Below, in pieces: positions 1-7,714 of a DNA stretch of 59,456 bases. This DNA comes from Blastocatellia bacterium UBA7656. GTDB lineage: Bacteria; Acidobacteriota; Blastocatellia; UBA7656. The stretch's first letter is position 1; every line of letters begins with the position of its first letter. A model generated the notes under the pieces. That model saw nothing but the letters and a program-made list of their open reading frames with translations. It had not been told where the DNA came from and made no database searches. The stretch is from positions 5,346 to 64,801 of the forward strand of contig DLHY01000049.1 of assembly GCA_002483445.1 (NCBI GenBank), written 5' to 3'. The position numbers and the translations under genes were made by a program.

Positions 1-101
1 CCTTCCATCGAGTCGAGACGCCCCTCGAGCCTGTCGAACCGGGCGAGAATTATCGCCAAAGCATCCTGGGGCAGATCCAAGGTCGGATCTTCGCCGCTCA
101 T
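1..101 (-). CDS. Partial hypothetical protein, N-terminal end only
   Basis: An open frame on the minus strand starts at an ATG at 101 and runs off the window edge, so only about 33 residues are visible. They begin MSGEDPTLDLPQDALAIIL and continue with a charged stretch (ARFDRLEGRLDSMEG) that looks like the start of an amphipathic or coiled-coil helix. A GGTGAAGGT run directly before the ATG could serve as ribosome binding site. It is divergent from ruvA. Nothing identifies a family. Confidence 0.6.
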   Translation of the reverse strand, partial: MSGEDPTLDLPQDALAIILARFDRLEGRLDSME

Positions 102-228
102 ACCTTCACCTCAGCGTGGTCTGAAAAACTACGTCCGATACTAGCACGCTGATAGCAGCCTATCAACGAGCTTTGTTGACACTCACGCCGGAGCTTGAGT
201 AAACTCAACGCCTCACTGCGAGGGCAAT

Positions 229-828
229 TTGATAGCGCATCTCACGGGCAAACTCATTCACAAACAGCCCAACACCATCATCATCGATGTGGCGGGCGTC
301 GGTTACGAAGTCTCCATCCCGCTTTCGACCTTTTATGATATGGGCGAAATCGGAGAATCGGTTTCTCTTAACATTCACACCAGCGTCCGCGAAGACGCCA
401 TACAGCTTTTCGGCTTCGCCCGGACAGGCGAGAAGGAACTCTTTTTGAAACTCACGAGCGTCGGCGGCATCGGCCCCAGACTCGGCATAGCTATGCTGTC
501 AGGAATGGCCGTCGCCGATCTTGTAGTCGCTATAAGAAACAACGATCTCGGCAGGCTGATTCGCATACCGGGCATCGGGCGCAAGACCGCTGAACGGATC
601 ATCCTTGAACTTCGCGACAAGCTCGACGCGATTTCAATCGAAGAGACAGAAATCGCGATGCAGATGGCAGCGCAGCCCGGAGTCAGAGAAGACACTGTTG
701 ATGCGCTCATCGCCCTGGGCTATCAGCGACCTCTGGCCGAGCGAGCCGTCGATACGGCCCTGCGCGAAGAAGGCGAAATGACCATCGAAGCCGTCATCAA
801 ACGCTCGCTCAAAAAACTTTCACGGTGA
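229..828 (+). CDS. ruvA: Holliday junction branch migration protein RuvA
   Basis: RuvA binds four-way DNA junctions as a tetramer and loads the RuvB motor for branch migration in recombination repair. The 199-residue product has the family length. It opens with the OB-fold sequence MIAHLTGKL, contains two helix-hairpin-helix segments (LTSVGGIGPRLGIAML near residue 80 and IPGIGRKTAERIILEL near 115), and ends in the small RuvB-binding domain (VDALIALGYQ..A). The start is a TTG at 229, preceded by GAGGG; starting there gives the canonical N-terminus. ruvB and ruvC are not next to it. A 200-bp repeat-bounded spacer follows. Confidence 0.96.
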   Translation: MIAHLTGKLIHKQPNTIIIDVAGVGYEVSIPLSTFYDMGEIGESVSLNIHTSVREDAIQLFGFARTGEKELFLKLTSVGGIGPRLGIAMLSGMAVADLVVAIRNNDLGRLIRIPGIGRKTAERIILELRDKLDAISIEETEIAMQMAAQPGVREDTVDALIALGYQRPLAERAVDTALREEGEMTIEAVIKRSLKKLSR

Positions 829-830
829 AT

Positions 831-1038
831 AGTTTTCAGTTTCCAGTTTTCAGTTTTCAGTCATAGCCTCTAAGTCGAAACGCACGAGAAAGGAACACCA
901 GTTTGCCACTAAGGCCAAAGACACTAAGGAAACACGAGGAGTATTTGCTGAATCCTTATGCTTTCGTATCTCTGTGTCTCGATCTCTTGCAGTCTGATTT
1001 AGCTCCGGCTGAAAACTGAAAACTGAAAACTGAAAACT
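831..1038. repeat. Spacer element bounded by inverted TTTTCAG heptamer arrays
   Basis: The 317-nt spacer after ruvA has no gene. Tandem copies of a TTTTCAG heptamer at 831-861 face the complementary CTGAAAA array at 1009-1038. Between them lies a second imperfect inverted pair: CACTAAGG..AAAGACAC near 906-930 and CTCTGTGTCTCGATC near 970-985. The whole could fold into one long hairpin. The architecture resembles a MITE or composite palindrome; no coding potential was seen. Confidence 0.75.
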
Positions 1039-1085
1039 ATTTCTCATCGCGATTGAAAATTTGTTTCGCTCTGCGAGCTTTGTGA

Positions 1086-1114
1086 TTGCATTTTAGATCA
1101 GGCTTTCCTATAAT
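1086..1114 (+). promoter_or_regulatory. Sigma-70-type promoter of the DnaC-like gene
   Basis: TTGCAT at 1086-1091 and TATAAT at 1109-1114 are separated by exactly 17 nt. The expected transcription start near 1121 leaves a leader of about 25-50 nt, depending on which start codon is used. Confidence 0.6.
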
Positions 1115-1145
1115 CGGCGGCGTTTGAACGAACCCTCGTTTTGAA

Positions 1146-1907
1146 GTGATCGAACAGAACAGATCGTTGATGTCAACAGAATCAGCAAATATCAATCTGG
1201 CTCCGTGTGCGGACTGCGGAGGAACCGGCTGGGAGCTTGTCGAAGGCAAGGGCGTTCGCCCCTGTCGTTGCAAGCGAGCCGTGCGCGGCGATCTCCTCCT
1301 TCAACAATCGCGCATCCCCACGAGATTCGCTCTCTGCACGTTCGAGAATTTCAATCCGCACTGTATGTCGTTGAGCCGCGCGTTGATGACATCGAAAAAA
1401 TTCGTCGATGAGTATCCTATCGTAGATGTCGGACTGCTTTATCTCGGAAGCTGCGGCGTGGGCAAGACTCATCTGGCTGTGTCGGTTCTCAGAGAACTCA
1501 TCCGTAAAGGCATTCCCGGCCTCTTCTATGACTTCCGCGATCTGCTCAAGGAGATTCAGGACTCTTACAACCCGAACACCCGCAACTCGGAGTTGAAAAT
1601 CCTCTCTCCCGTCTTCGAAGCCGAAGTGCTGGTTCTTGACGAATTGGGCGCGAGCAAGCCTACCGAGTGGGTTCAGGAGACGATGACCCACATCATCAAC
1701 AAGCGATACAACGAGCGCAAGATAACCATATTCACTTCGAACTATCTCGACATCACCCTCGGCTCTGCCTACGATGAAACCCTCACAGACCGCGTAGGAG
1801 TCCGCCTTCGCTCCCGGCTGCACGAAATGTGCAGGCTCGTTCCAATGGAGGCCGACGATTATCGCGAGATGATCAAGAACCGTCGCGGAGGCCGCTTCAC
1901 CTCCTGA
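1146..1907 (+). CDS. DnaC/IstB-like AAA+ ATPase with N-terminal zinc ribbon
   Basis: A 253-residue ATPase of the DnaC helicase-loader/IstB group, probably a primosomal helicase loader. An N-terminal zinc-ribbon-like cluster (CADCGGTGW, then CRCKR, within residues 20-45) precedes the AAA+ core with Walker A GSCGVGKTHLAV and Walker B VLVLDELGA. The C-terminal part has an arginine-finger-like RLRSRL. The start may be GTG 1146, TTG 1167 or ATG 1170; none has a clear ribosome binding site. No transposase lies beside it, which favours a chromosomal replication role over an IS21-type helper. Confidence 0.85.
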   Translation: MIEQNRSLMSTESANINLAPCADCGGTGWELVEGKGVRPCRCKRAVRGDLLLQQSRIPTRFALCTFENFNPHCMSLSRALMTSKKFVDEYPIVDVGLLYLGSCGVGKTHLAVSVLRELIRKGIPGLFYDFRDLLKEIQDSYNPNTRNSELKILSPVFEAEVLVLDELGASKPTEWVQETMTHIINKRYNERKITIFTSNYLDITLGSAYDETLTDRVGVRLRSRLHEMCRLVPMEADDYREMIKNRRGGRFTS

Positions 1908-1919
1908 ATCTGCGGCAAC

Positions 1920-1948
1920 TTGAATGTGCAGTCGCGGCTCATTATACT
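1920..1948 (+). promoter_or_regulatory. Promoter giving a probably leaderless GNAT mRNA
   Basis: TTGAAT at 1920-1925 and TATACT at 1943-1948 are 17 nt apart. The ATG at 1957 is only 8 nt after the -10 box, at or within a base or two of the expected transcription start, and it has no Shine-Dalgarno sequence. Confidence 0.6.
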
Positions 1949-1956
1949 CACCCGCT

Positions 1957-2742
1957 ATGTCTGATTCCGACATCACCGTAAGAGAATGCGTTTCGATAGA
2001 GGACTTCAACCAGTGCATAGAGCTTGAGCGCGCAGTCTGGCGGGATGACGACATCGATATAATGCCCATCCGTCTTTATATGATCTCGAAAGCCTGCCAT
2101 GCTCCTACCATCGGCGCTTTCGATTCGTCCAATCGTTTGATCGGATTCGTTCATACGATGCTGGCGCTGATGGGGCATCATGTCGTTTATCATTCGCACA
2201 TGGCCGCAGTCCGCGAAGACCTGCGCCATCGCGATATCGGCTATCAGATCAAACTGGCCCAGCGACGGCTGGCGATTGAAGCGGGCATCCCGCTCATCAT
2301 CTGGACATTCGATCCGCTGCAATCGCGCAATGCTCACTTCAACATAAACAAGCTGGGCGCAGTCATACGCCGGTACGAAGAAAATTACTACGGCGAGGGA
2401 GCCTCGACCGTCTTCGACACGGGCGTGCCTTCGGATCGCATATTCGCCGAATGGTGGGTTCGGTCTCCTCACGTCAGATCAGTCCTCGACGGCGCGCGAC
2501 CACAGGTTGAAGAGGGCCAGTCCGTCATCATTCCTTATGACATCAATGCCGTTCGCCAGCACTCGGTGGAAGACCATCTGCGCTGGCGACTCAGCGTCCG
2601 CGAGGATTTTCGAAACAAACTGGGGCGCGGCCCCGTAGTTCGCGGCTTCGTCTCCAATGGAGAAAAAAGCGAAAGCCGCTACCTTCTCGGCCCTGATGAA
2701 GAGCAGTTCAGTTTTGCGGCTTATCAGGGCGTCAAGGTCTGA
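1957..2742 (+). CDS. GNAT-superfamily acyltransferase, possible amino acid N-succinyltransferase
   Basis: A 261-residue protein of the GNAT type (COG3375-like): the acyl-CoA-binding core is represented by IGFVHTMLAL..VVYHSHMAAVREDLRHRDIGYQIKLAQR at about residues 60-100. In some bacteria (Geobacillus, Deinococcus) GNATs of this family sit beside N-succinylamino acid racemase and succinylate D-amino acids. Here the enolase-superfamily racemase starts 17 nt downstream, so the same role is inferred. An ATG at 1924 is in frame but lies on top of the -35 hexamer; the ATG at 1957 fits the promoter better. The desuccinylase of the known pathway is absent from the window. Confidence 0.75.
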   Translation: MSDSDITVRECVSIEDFNQCIELERAVWRDDDIDIMPIRLYMISKACHAPTIGAFDSSNRLIGFVHTMLALMGHHVVYHSHMAAVREDLRHRDIGYQIKLAQRRLAIEAGIPLIIWTFDPLQSRNAHFNINKLGAVIRRYEENYYGEGASTVFDTGVPSDRIFAEWWVRSPHVRSVLDGARPQVEEGQSVIIPYDINAVRQHSVEDHLRWRLSVREDFRNKLGRGPVVRGFVSNGEKSESRYLLGPDEEQFSFAAYQGVKV

Positions 2743-2759
2743 ATTCATAGAGTGCGATT

Positions 2760-3881
2760 ATGAGATTACAACTTGAAAAAATCGAATTGAGAGAAATCGA
2801 ACTGCCGCTGCGCCATCCGTTCGAGACCAGTTTCGGGCGAACTACGCGGCGGCGAATCATGATCATTCGCGCTTTCGACAAACAAGGCGCAGTCGGATAC
2901 GGCGAATGCACCGCTGCGGAAGACCCTTTCTTCAATCACGAGACCATCGATACGGCGTGGCTGATCGTCACTCATTTCGTCGCCCCCTTGCTTGCCGCCG
3001 CCAGGGTTGAACGAGCCGAGCAGGCCAGCGCCGCGCTTGCGCGCATACGCGGCAATCGCATGGCTAAGGGAGGAGTCGAAACAGCCATCTGGGATTTGGA
3101 AGCGAGAATGGCCAATCGCCCGCTGTGGCAACATCTGGGCGGGACTCAGGAAGAAATAGCCAGCGGCGTTTCGATAGGGCTTCAGGAGACTATCGAAAAA
3201 CTGGTCGAGAAAGTCACTACTGAAGTCGAAAGCGGCTATCAGCGAATCAAACTCAAGATCAAGCCCGGTCGCGACACGGAACTTGTCAAAGCCATACGCG
3301 CGAAATACCCTCAGATCAGATTGAGCGTCGATGCTAATTCAGCCTACACGCTCGAAGACCTGGATGTAATGAAAGAGCTTGATCGCTACAACCTGCTGAT
3401 GATCGAACAACCCCTGACGGCGGGCGATCTGGTAGATCACGCAAAACTTCAGCGCGAGATAAAGACGGCTGTCTGTCTTGATGAATCGATCACGACGCTG
3501 ATGGATGCTCGACACGCGCTTGAGCTTGAGTCGTGCCGCATAATAAACATCAAGCTCGGTCGCGTGGGCGGACACGCGGAAGCGCGCTTGATTCAAAAAT
3601 ACGCGATGGACAGAGGCGTGCCGGTCTGGTGCGGCGGTATGCTCGAATCAGGCGTGGGCCGCGCGCACAACATCGCGATGTCGACGCACGCCGGATTCAC
3701 TCTTCCGGGCGACGTATCGGCCTCGAAAAGGTATTGGGAAGAAGATATCATCGAACCGCCCGTGACCGTAAGTGAGCGCGGCACGATCAAAGCGCCCACT
3801 TCTGCGGGCATCGGTTACGAAGTCAACGAGAAGCGAATCGAATCGCTTCTGGTGAGACGCGAAGAGGTCAGGCTGGAATAG
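2760..3881 (+). CDS. Enolase-superfamily racemase: N-succinylamino acid racemase / o-succinylbenzoate synthase
   Basis: A 373-residue member of the MenC/NSAR branch of the enolase superfamily. Visible hallmarks are the KLKIKPG acid-base lysine motif (near residue 164), metal ligands in LSVDANSAYTL, MIEQPL and CLDESI, the second lysine in IINIKLGRVGG, and the CGGMLESGVGRAHN loop. The family makes o-succinylbenzoate for menaquinone or racemises N-succinylamino acids, often both. The adjoining GNAT gene argues for the racemase role; no other men gene is present here. The stop codon at 3879-3881 abuts a tandem AGTCAGA repeat. Confidence 0.85.
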   Translation: MRLQLEKIELREIELPLRHPFETSFGRTTRRRIMIIRAFDKQGAVGYGECTAAEDPFFNHETIDTAWLIVTHFVAPLLAAARVERAEQASAALARIRGNRMAKGGVETAIWDLEARMANRPLWQHLGGTQEEIASGVSIGLQETIEKLVEKVTTEVESGYQRIKLKIKPGRDTELVKAIRAKYPQIRLSVDANSAYTLEDLDVMKELDRYNLLMIEQPLTAGDLVDHAKLQREIKTAVCLDESITTLMDARHALELESCRIINIKLGRVGGHAEARLIQKYAMDRGVPVWCGGMLESGVGRAHNIAMSTHAGFTLPGDVSASKRYWEEDIIEPPVTVSERGTIKAPTSAGIGYEVNEKRIESLLVRREEVRLE

Positions 3882-3985
3882 GAGTCAGAAGTCAGAAGTC
3901 AGAAGTCAGAAGTCAGAAGTCAGAATGCCGGAAAACTCAATCCGTTTTCAGACTCCAGACTCTCGACTCCAGACTCTGGACTTTC
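3882..3985. repeat. Tandem AAGTCAG and ACTCCAG heptamer arrays
   Basis: Directly after the racemase stop codon, six copies of a GTCAGAA heptamer occupy 3884-3925. A second array in the opposite sense (GACTCCAGACTCTCGACTCC type) covers 3951-3984. The two can partly pair through GAGTC/GACTC. The array ends just before the fabG ribosome binding site. Confidence 0.85.
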
Positions 3986-3995
3986 AGGAGCGATA

Positions 3996-4742
3996 ATGTC
4001 TGAATTCGAGGGAAGAGCCGCAATAGTGACGGGCGGAGCGCGCGGGATAGGTCGCGCGATGGTCAAAGAGCTTGCGGGCAGAGGGGCGAAGGTCGCTTTC
4101 AACTACACTCGCAGCCGCGAGCAGGCGGACGCGCTTGTGGAAGAGATCAAAAGCGCAGGCGGGCAGGCGCTTGCGTTTCAGGCTGACGTGACCGATACGG
4201 CGGCGGCTGAAAACATGGTCAAGGCCGTTAAGACTGAGTTCGGCTCTGTGGATTATCTGGTCAACAACGCCGGAATAACCCGCGACAAACTCATAATGAT
4301 GATGAGCGAAGAGGACTGGGATGCGGTCATCGATACCAATCTCAAAGGCTTGTTCAATGTCACCAAACCCGCTGTCTCGATCATGGTTCGTCAGCGTCGC
4401 GGCGCGGTTTTGAATATCTCATCCGTAAGCGGCGTGGTCGGCATGGCGGGGCAGACGAATTACTCGGCGTCGAAAGCGGGAGTGATCGGGTTCACGAAGG
4501 CGCTGGCCAAAGAAATAGCGAAGCGCAACGTCACGGTCAATGCGCTGGCTTTGGGTTTGATAGAAACTGAAATGACGGCGGCGCTCGCCGAGGAGTATCG
4601 CCAACGGATGATCGAACAGATTCCGCTTGGCCGCTACGGGACGGCTGAAGAGGCAGCCCGCATCGCGGTCTTTCTGCTTTCGGATGATGCGCGCTACATA
4701 ACGGGCCAGGTCATTCAGGCAGACGGCGGCCTTGCGATGTAA
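3996..4742 (+). CDS. fabG: 3-oxoacyl-ACP reductase FabG (short-chain dehydrogenase)
   Basis: A 248-residue classical SDR. It has the nucleotide motif TGGARGIG (12-19), the structural NNAG motif (90-93), and the catalytic tetrad N115, S143, Y156 and K160 (YSASK). The C-terminus ITGQVIQADGGLAM is typical of FabG, which reduces 3-oxoacyl-ACP with NADPH in fatty acid synthesis. An AGGAG six nt before the ATG supports the start. It stands between repeat arrays and not in a fab operon, so a different beta-keto substrate cannot be excluded. Confidence 0.9.
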   Translation: MSEFEGRAAIVTGGARGIGRAMVKELAGRGAKVAFNYTRSREQADALVEEIKSAGGQALAFQADVTDTAAAENMVKAVKTEFGSVDYLVNNAGITRDKLIMMMSEEDWDAVIDTNLKGLFNVTKPAVSIMVRQRRGAVLNISSVSGVVGMAGQTNYSASKAGVIGFTKALAKEIAKRNVTVNALALGLIETEMTAALAEEYRQRMIEQIPLGRYGTAEEAARIAVFLLSDDARYITGQVIQADGGLAM

Positions 4743-4783
4743 TCACGCTGAAAATTTCAAGTCAGGCGTTCAGTCGCCCTCAT

Positions 4784-4824
4784 TCTGACTTCTGACTCCT
4801 GACTTCTGACTTCTGATTTCCGAC
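4784..4824. repeat. Tandem CTGACTT/CTGACTC heptamer array
   Basis: Five to six copies of TCTGACT-type heptamers lie between fabG and the next gene. They are the reverse complement of the array before fabG, so fabG is flanked by inverted copies of the same repeat family. Confidence 0.8.
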
Positions 4825-4846
4825 TACTTTCACAGGAGGTTTCTTT

Positions 4847-5275
4847 ATGCGAGCGAAACACATCACGGTTCGATTCGCGCTTGTTGCGTCTTTGGCGCTG
4901 ACGCTTGTTGCAGGTGTTGCAGCCATCGCTCAGACGGCTGCTGCGCCTGCGCCCAAACAGGCCGCCCCCGCACAGAAGAAAAAACGCCCCGCCAGAAAGA
5001 AAGCCGAAACGGGCATACCGAAAGGCGTTCACAACTGCATCGATGCTTTGATAAAGATGGCCGCGGCTGATCCTTTGATCAATTACGAAGGCCGCCCTTC
5101 CGATATCATCAACAACGGATTGCTGTGGAACGATCCCAAATCGAAATGCTCGATAGGCGATGACAAGGATTTAAGATTGAAGCTGCTCAATGTGGGAAAC
5201 GCATGGCGACAGAAAGACGCCGCCAGCGTGCGCTCGCTTCTTCAGGAGGTCAAGAGCGCCGCGCCGCAGGGCTGA
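4847..5275 (+). CDS. Small secreted hypothetical protein
   Basis: A 142-residue protein with a signal peptide (RFALVASLALTLVAGVAAIAQ) followed by an Ala/Pro/Lys-rich linker (PKQAAPAQKKKRPARKK, about residues 36-52) and a compact domain with two cysteines (HNCIDAL.. and KSKCSIGDD). A strong AGGAGG before the ATG marks the start. No family is recognised. The basic linker could bind cell-wall polymer or nucleic acid; this is only a guess from composition. Confidence 0.75.
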   Translation: MRAKHITVRFALVASLALTLVAGVAAIAQTAAAPAPKQAAPAQKKKRPARKKAETGIPKGVHNCIDALIKMAAADPLINYEGRPSDIINNGLLWNDPKSKCSIGDDKDLRLKLLNVGNAWRQKDAASVRSLLQEVKSAAPQG

Positions 5276-5296
5276 ACTTCTGCAAATCACACCACG

Positions 5297-5332
5297 CGAA
5301 GACACGAAGGCTGTGCGCGCTTCGTGTCTTCG
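5297..5332. terminator. Perfect 13-bp hairpin of the CGAAGACACGAAG type
   Basis: CGAAGACACGAAG at 5297-5309 pairs perfectly with CTTCGTGTCTTCG at 5320-5332 around a 10-nt loop. It lies 20 nt after a stop codon and could end transcription. It also resembles dispersed 'gaagacacgaag' repeats, so it may be a mobile palindrome reused as a terminator. Confidence 0.6.
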
Positions 5333-5396
5333 TGTCTTTATGGCCGGACGGTTCGCGAAAAGCGCAAGCCGCCGGTTTGCTCTGCAAGGCCCATGC

Positions 5397-5426
5397 TTGA
5401 CATCGGCTTTCGCGCTCGGCTAGGCT
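5397..5426 (+). promoter_or_regulatory. Promoter of the SH3 lipoprotein gene
   Basis: A perfect TTGACA at 5397-5402 is followed after 18 nt by TAGGCT at 5421-5426. The ATG at 5455 follows a GGGG ribosome-binding stretch. Confidence 0.55.
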
Positions 5427-5454
5427 TTCAGCGTCCACACGGGGTTGCCAATCA

Positions 5455-6507
5455 ATGAACAAACGGTTTTTAACTTTATTAGTATCTGCTCTCTCCATAC
5501 TGCCTGCTCTCCTGCTTTTGTTTTCTGCCGGATGCGGTTTGTTTGCGGGCGAAACCCCGATTGACGAAGGCATAGTCATACGTTCTCCCGCAAAAATTCG
5601 CTCTTCGACTGCGCCTGTAGCTTTGGATCTGGTCGAAGTCAAACGCGGCGACCGGCTCGATATACTCGATCAGGCCGAAGTCAAAACCCCGACCCGCGTC
5701 GAAGAGTGGTACAGAGTGAGAACACGCGGCAAAGACCCGGTAACGGGATGGATAGATGCCAGCGCGGTGATCAATAAATCCGTCGTATCGAAGATCGAAG
5801 AGATATACGACAAAACCAAACCGATAGCCTCTCAGGGAGGAGGCCGCCTCAAGGTCAGAGCGCCGCTCAGAGTCGAGCCGGGCGGCGAGGTGGTCACGCG
5901 CCTGAGTCGCGGCACTATAGTCGAGATAGTCGGCAAGACCCGCACAACAGTCAAGCCGCAGAGGCAAGCCGACGGCAGCGCGGACGAAGAGAGCGACGAA
6001 CCTGAAGAGAGAACCGTTTTGTGGTATCAGATTCGACTGCCTGAGACGGAAGTGCTGCGGGCCGGATGGGTAGGCGCGCAACAGGTTCAACTCGACGTGC
6101 CGGAAGAAATTATTCACCTGGAAGGTGAGGGGCGAAGATTTACGGGCTGGGTCGTCTACGATCAGACAAAAGCCCGCGACGGCGAACTGAAAAACAATTA
6201 CATCGGATTGATGAAGAGCCTCAGCAGCGAACAGCCCGTCGATTTCACCCGCATCTGGGTGCTGATCTATGATCCCGGATCGGGTCGATACGAGCGAGCT
6301 TACATCGAAGACTCTTTGCGCGGGATGTTGCCCGTCACGCTCGGCACGTCGAGCGGATCGCGAGGGTTTACCATTCACGAACTCGACGAAAACGGAAATA
6401 CCGTGCAGATAGAATATGACGCCACTCGCGAGGGAGCTTCGCGGCTCACCGTGCGTCGCCTCGCGCCCAAGATCATTGTCAAAAAGCAGCCGAAATCAGC
6501 CCGTTGA
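5455..6507 (+). CDS. Lipoprotein with two SH3-like domains
   Basis: A 350-residue predicted lipoprotein: the hydrophobic leader ends in a lipobox with C27 (LLFSAGC). Two bacterial SH3-type modules follow, each ending in the typical GW-hydrophobic strand (TGWIDASAVI about residues 96-105, RAGWVGAQQVQ about 200-210), separated by an acidic linker (ADEESDEPEE). The C-terminal 120 residues form an unassigned domain with a 'RIWVLIYDPGSGRYERAY' segment. Such modules bind cell-wall peptides. The serine hydrolase gene follows 13 nt downstream, so a shared envelope role is likely. Confidence 0.8.
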   Translation: MNKRFLTLLVSALSILPALLLLFSAGCGLFAGETPIDEGIVIRSPAKIRSSTAPVALDLVEVKRGDRLDILDQAEVKTPTRVEEWYRVRTRGKDPVTGWIDASAVINKSVVSKIEEIYDKTKPIASQGGGRLKVRAPLRVEPGGEVVTRLSRGTIVEIVGKTRTTVKPQRQADGSADEESDEPEERTVLWYQIRLPETEVLRAGWVGAQQVQLDVPEEIIHLEGEGRRFTGWVVYDQTKARDGELKNNYIGLMKSLSSEQPVDFTRIWVLIYDPGSGRYERAYIEDSLRGMLPVTLGTSSGSRGFTIHELDENGNTVQIEYDATREGASRLTVRRLAPKIIVKKQPKSAR

Positions 6508-6520
6508 ACCGGAGGAAAAA

Positions 6521-7696
6521 ATGAAATCTGCGCTTCGCGTGTCAGTCGCCGCATTGCTCGTCGCAATGTTCATATCCGTTCAGCCCTGCTCGATATCGAA
6601 TGCCTCGGCTCGAATCGACATCGAGCGGGTCGTGACGGAGCTTGAACCCGCCATAGAGCGCGCAATGCTTGAAGGCCGCATCCCTTCTGCAACGGTCGCT
6701 CTCGTGGCCGGAGATCAGGTGATATGGACTGGCGCTTACGGGCAGTCTAATCTGTGGGCGCGCACTCCTGCGGTTCCAAGCACTGTTTACCTGATAGGCT
6801 CGACCTTCAAGGCGATGGCGACAGTCGCGCTACTTCAACTGATGGAGCAGGGAAAATTCAAGCTCGATGATCGAGTGAGCGACCATCTGACTGAGTTCAA
6901 AATTCAGGGCGAAGACCCGGCCAGTCCCGTCACGTTCCGGCATCTGTTCACGCATGTGTCAGGGCTTCCGGCGGATTTCGGGCCGCACACGGTCTGGGGC
7001 GATACGGTTCCTCCGTCGCTTGAAGATTATCTGAAGACTTCGTTGAAAGTGACTCGCCCGCCGATGCAGAAGGAAGAGTATTCCAATATGGCCTACACTC
7101 TGATCGGTTATCTTGTGGAGAAGTTTTCAGGCGTGCCTTTCAAAAAATATATCAAGGATCGCCTGTTCACGCCGCTTGAGATGACCAGCACGGATTTTTA
7201 TCCGAACACGGATATGGAAGAGCGTCTTGCGATTCCCTATGTAGTCGATCAGGCGAGCAGCAGGCTCAAGCCGACCGAGAGACTGAAAGCGAATGTGTGG
7301 CCCGCGGGGCTTGTTTACGGAACGGTTCTCAATCAGGCGAACTGGATGATAATGAACCTCAACAATGGAGTGTTCAAGGGCAAGCGAATAATCAGCGAGC
7401 AGACGATGGAGCAGATGATGACTCGTCAGCACGACAAATTCAAAGGGCCGGTGGAAGGTTTGTGGGGCGGCGCGGAAGCGGGCTTCGGTCTGACGTGGTG
7501 GGTAGATGTGAGAAACGGAGATCGCTACTTCGCGCACAGCGGCAGCGTTCCCGGATACACGGCATTTCTTTTGGGCAACCGCGATCAGAAATTAGGCTTT
7601 GCGATTTTGACGAACGGCAATCGCGCGCACCCGCATTTGATAAAGCTTGCAGACCGGGCTATGGATTTGATGAAGACGAACACGAGAGCGAATTGA
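6521..7696 (+). CDS. Secreted serine hydrolase, class C beta-lactamase family
   Basis: A 391-residue penicillin-binding-protein-like hydrolase. After a signal peptide (to about residue 30) it carries the catalytic S94-T-F-K97 motif, the Y187-S-N189 motif and a C-terminal HSG (AHSGSVPGY near residue 350). Family members are beta-lactamases, D-aminopeptidases or esterases; substrate cannot be told. GGAGG before the ATG at 6521 sets the start; the frame is open further upstream but overlaps the lipoprotein gene. It is co-oriented with the SH3 lipoprotein and probably cotranscribed. Confidence 0.88.
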   Translation: MKSALRVSVAALLVAMFISVQPCSISNASARIDIERVVTELEPAIERAMLEGRIPSATVALVAGDQVIWTGAYGQSNLWARTPAVPSTVYLIGSTFKAMATVALLQLMEQGKFKLDDRVSDHLTEFKIQGEDPASPVTFRHLFTHVSGLPADFGPHTVWGDTVPPSLEDYLKTSLKVTRPPMQKEEYSNMAYTLIGYLVEKFSGVPFKKYIKDRLFTPLEMTSTDFYPNTDMEERLAIPYVVDQASSRLKPTERLKANVWPAGLVYGTVLNQANWMIMNLNNGVFKGKRIISEQTMEQMMTRQHDKFKGPVEGLWGGAEAGFGLTWWVDVRNGDRYFAHSGSVPGYTAFLLGNRDQKLGFAILTNGNRAHPHLIKLADRAMDLMKTNTRAN

Positions 7697-7714
7697 TTCG
7701 AGAGGTAACGCAGT

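Noticed and set aside
1146..1907. IS21-type IstB helper of a transposon
   Set aside because: No IstA transposase, inverted ends or other IS features surround it; the N-terminal zinc ribbon suits a helicase loader.
3882..3925. CRISPR-like repeat array
   Set aside because: The units are seven bases and contiguous, without unique spacers, and no cas genes are present.
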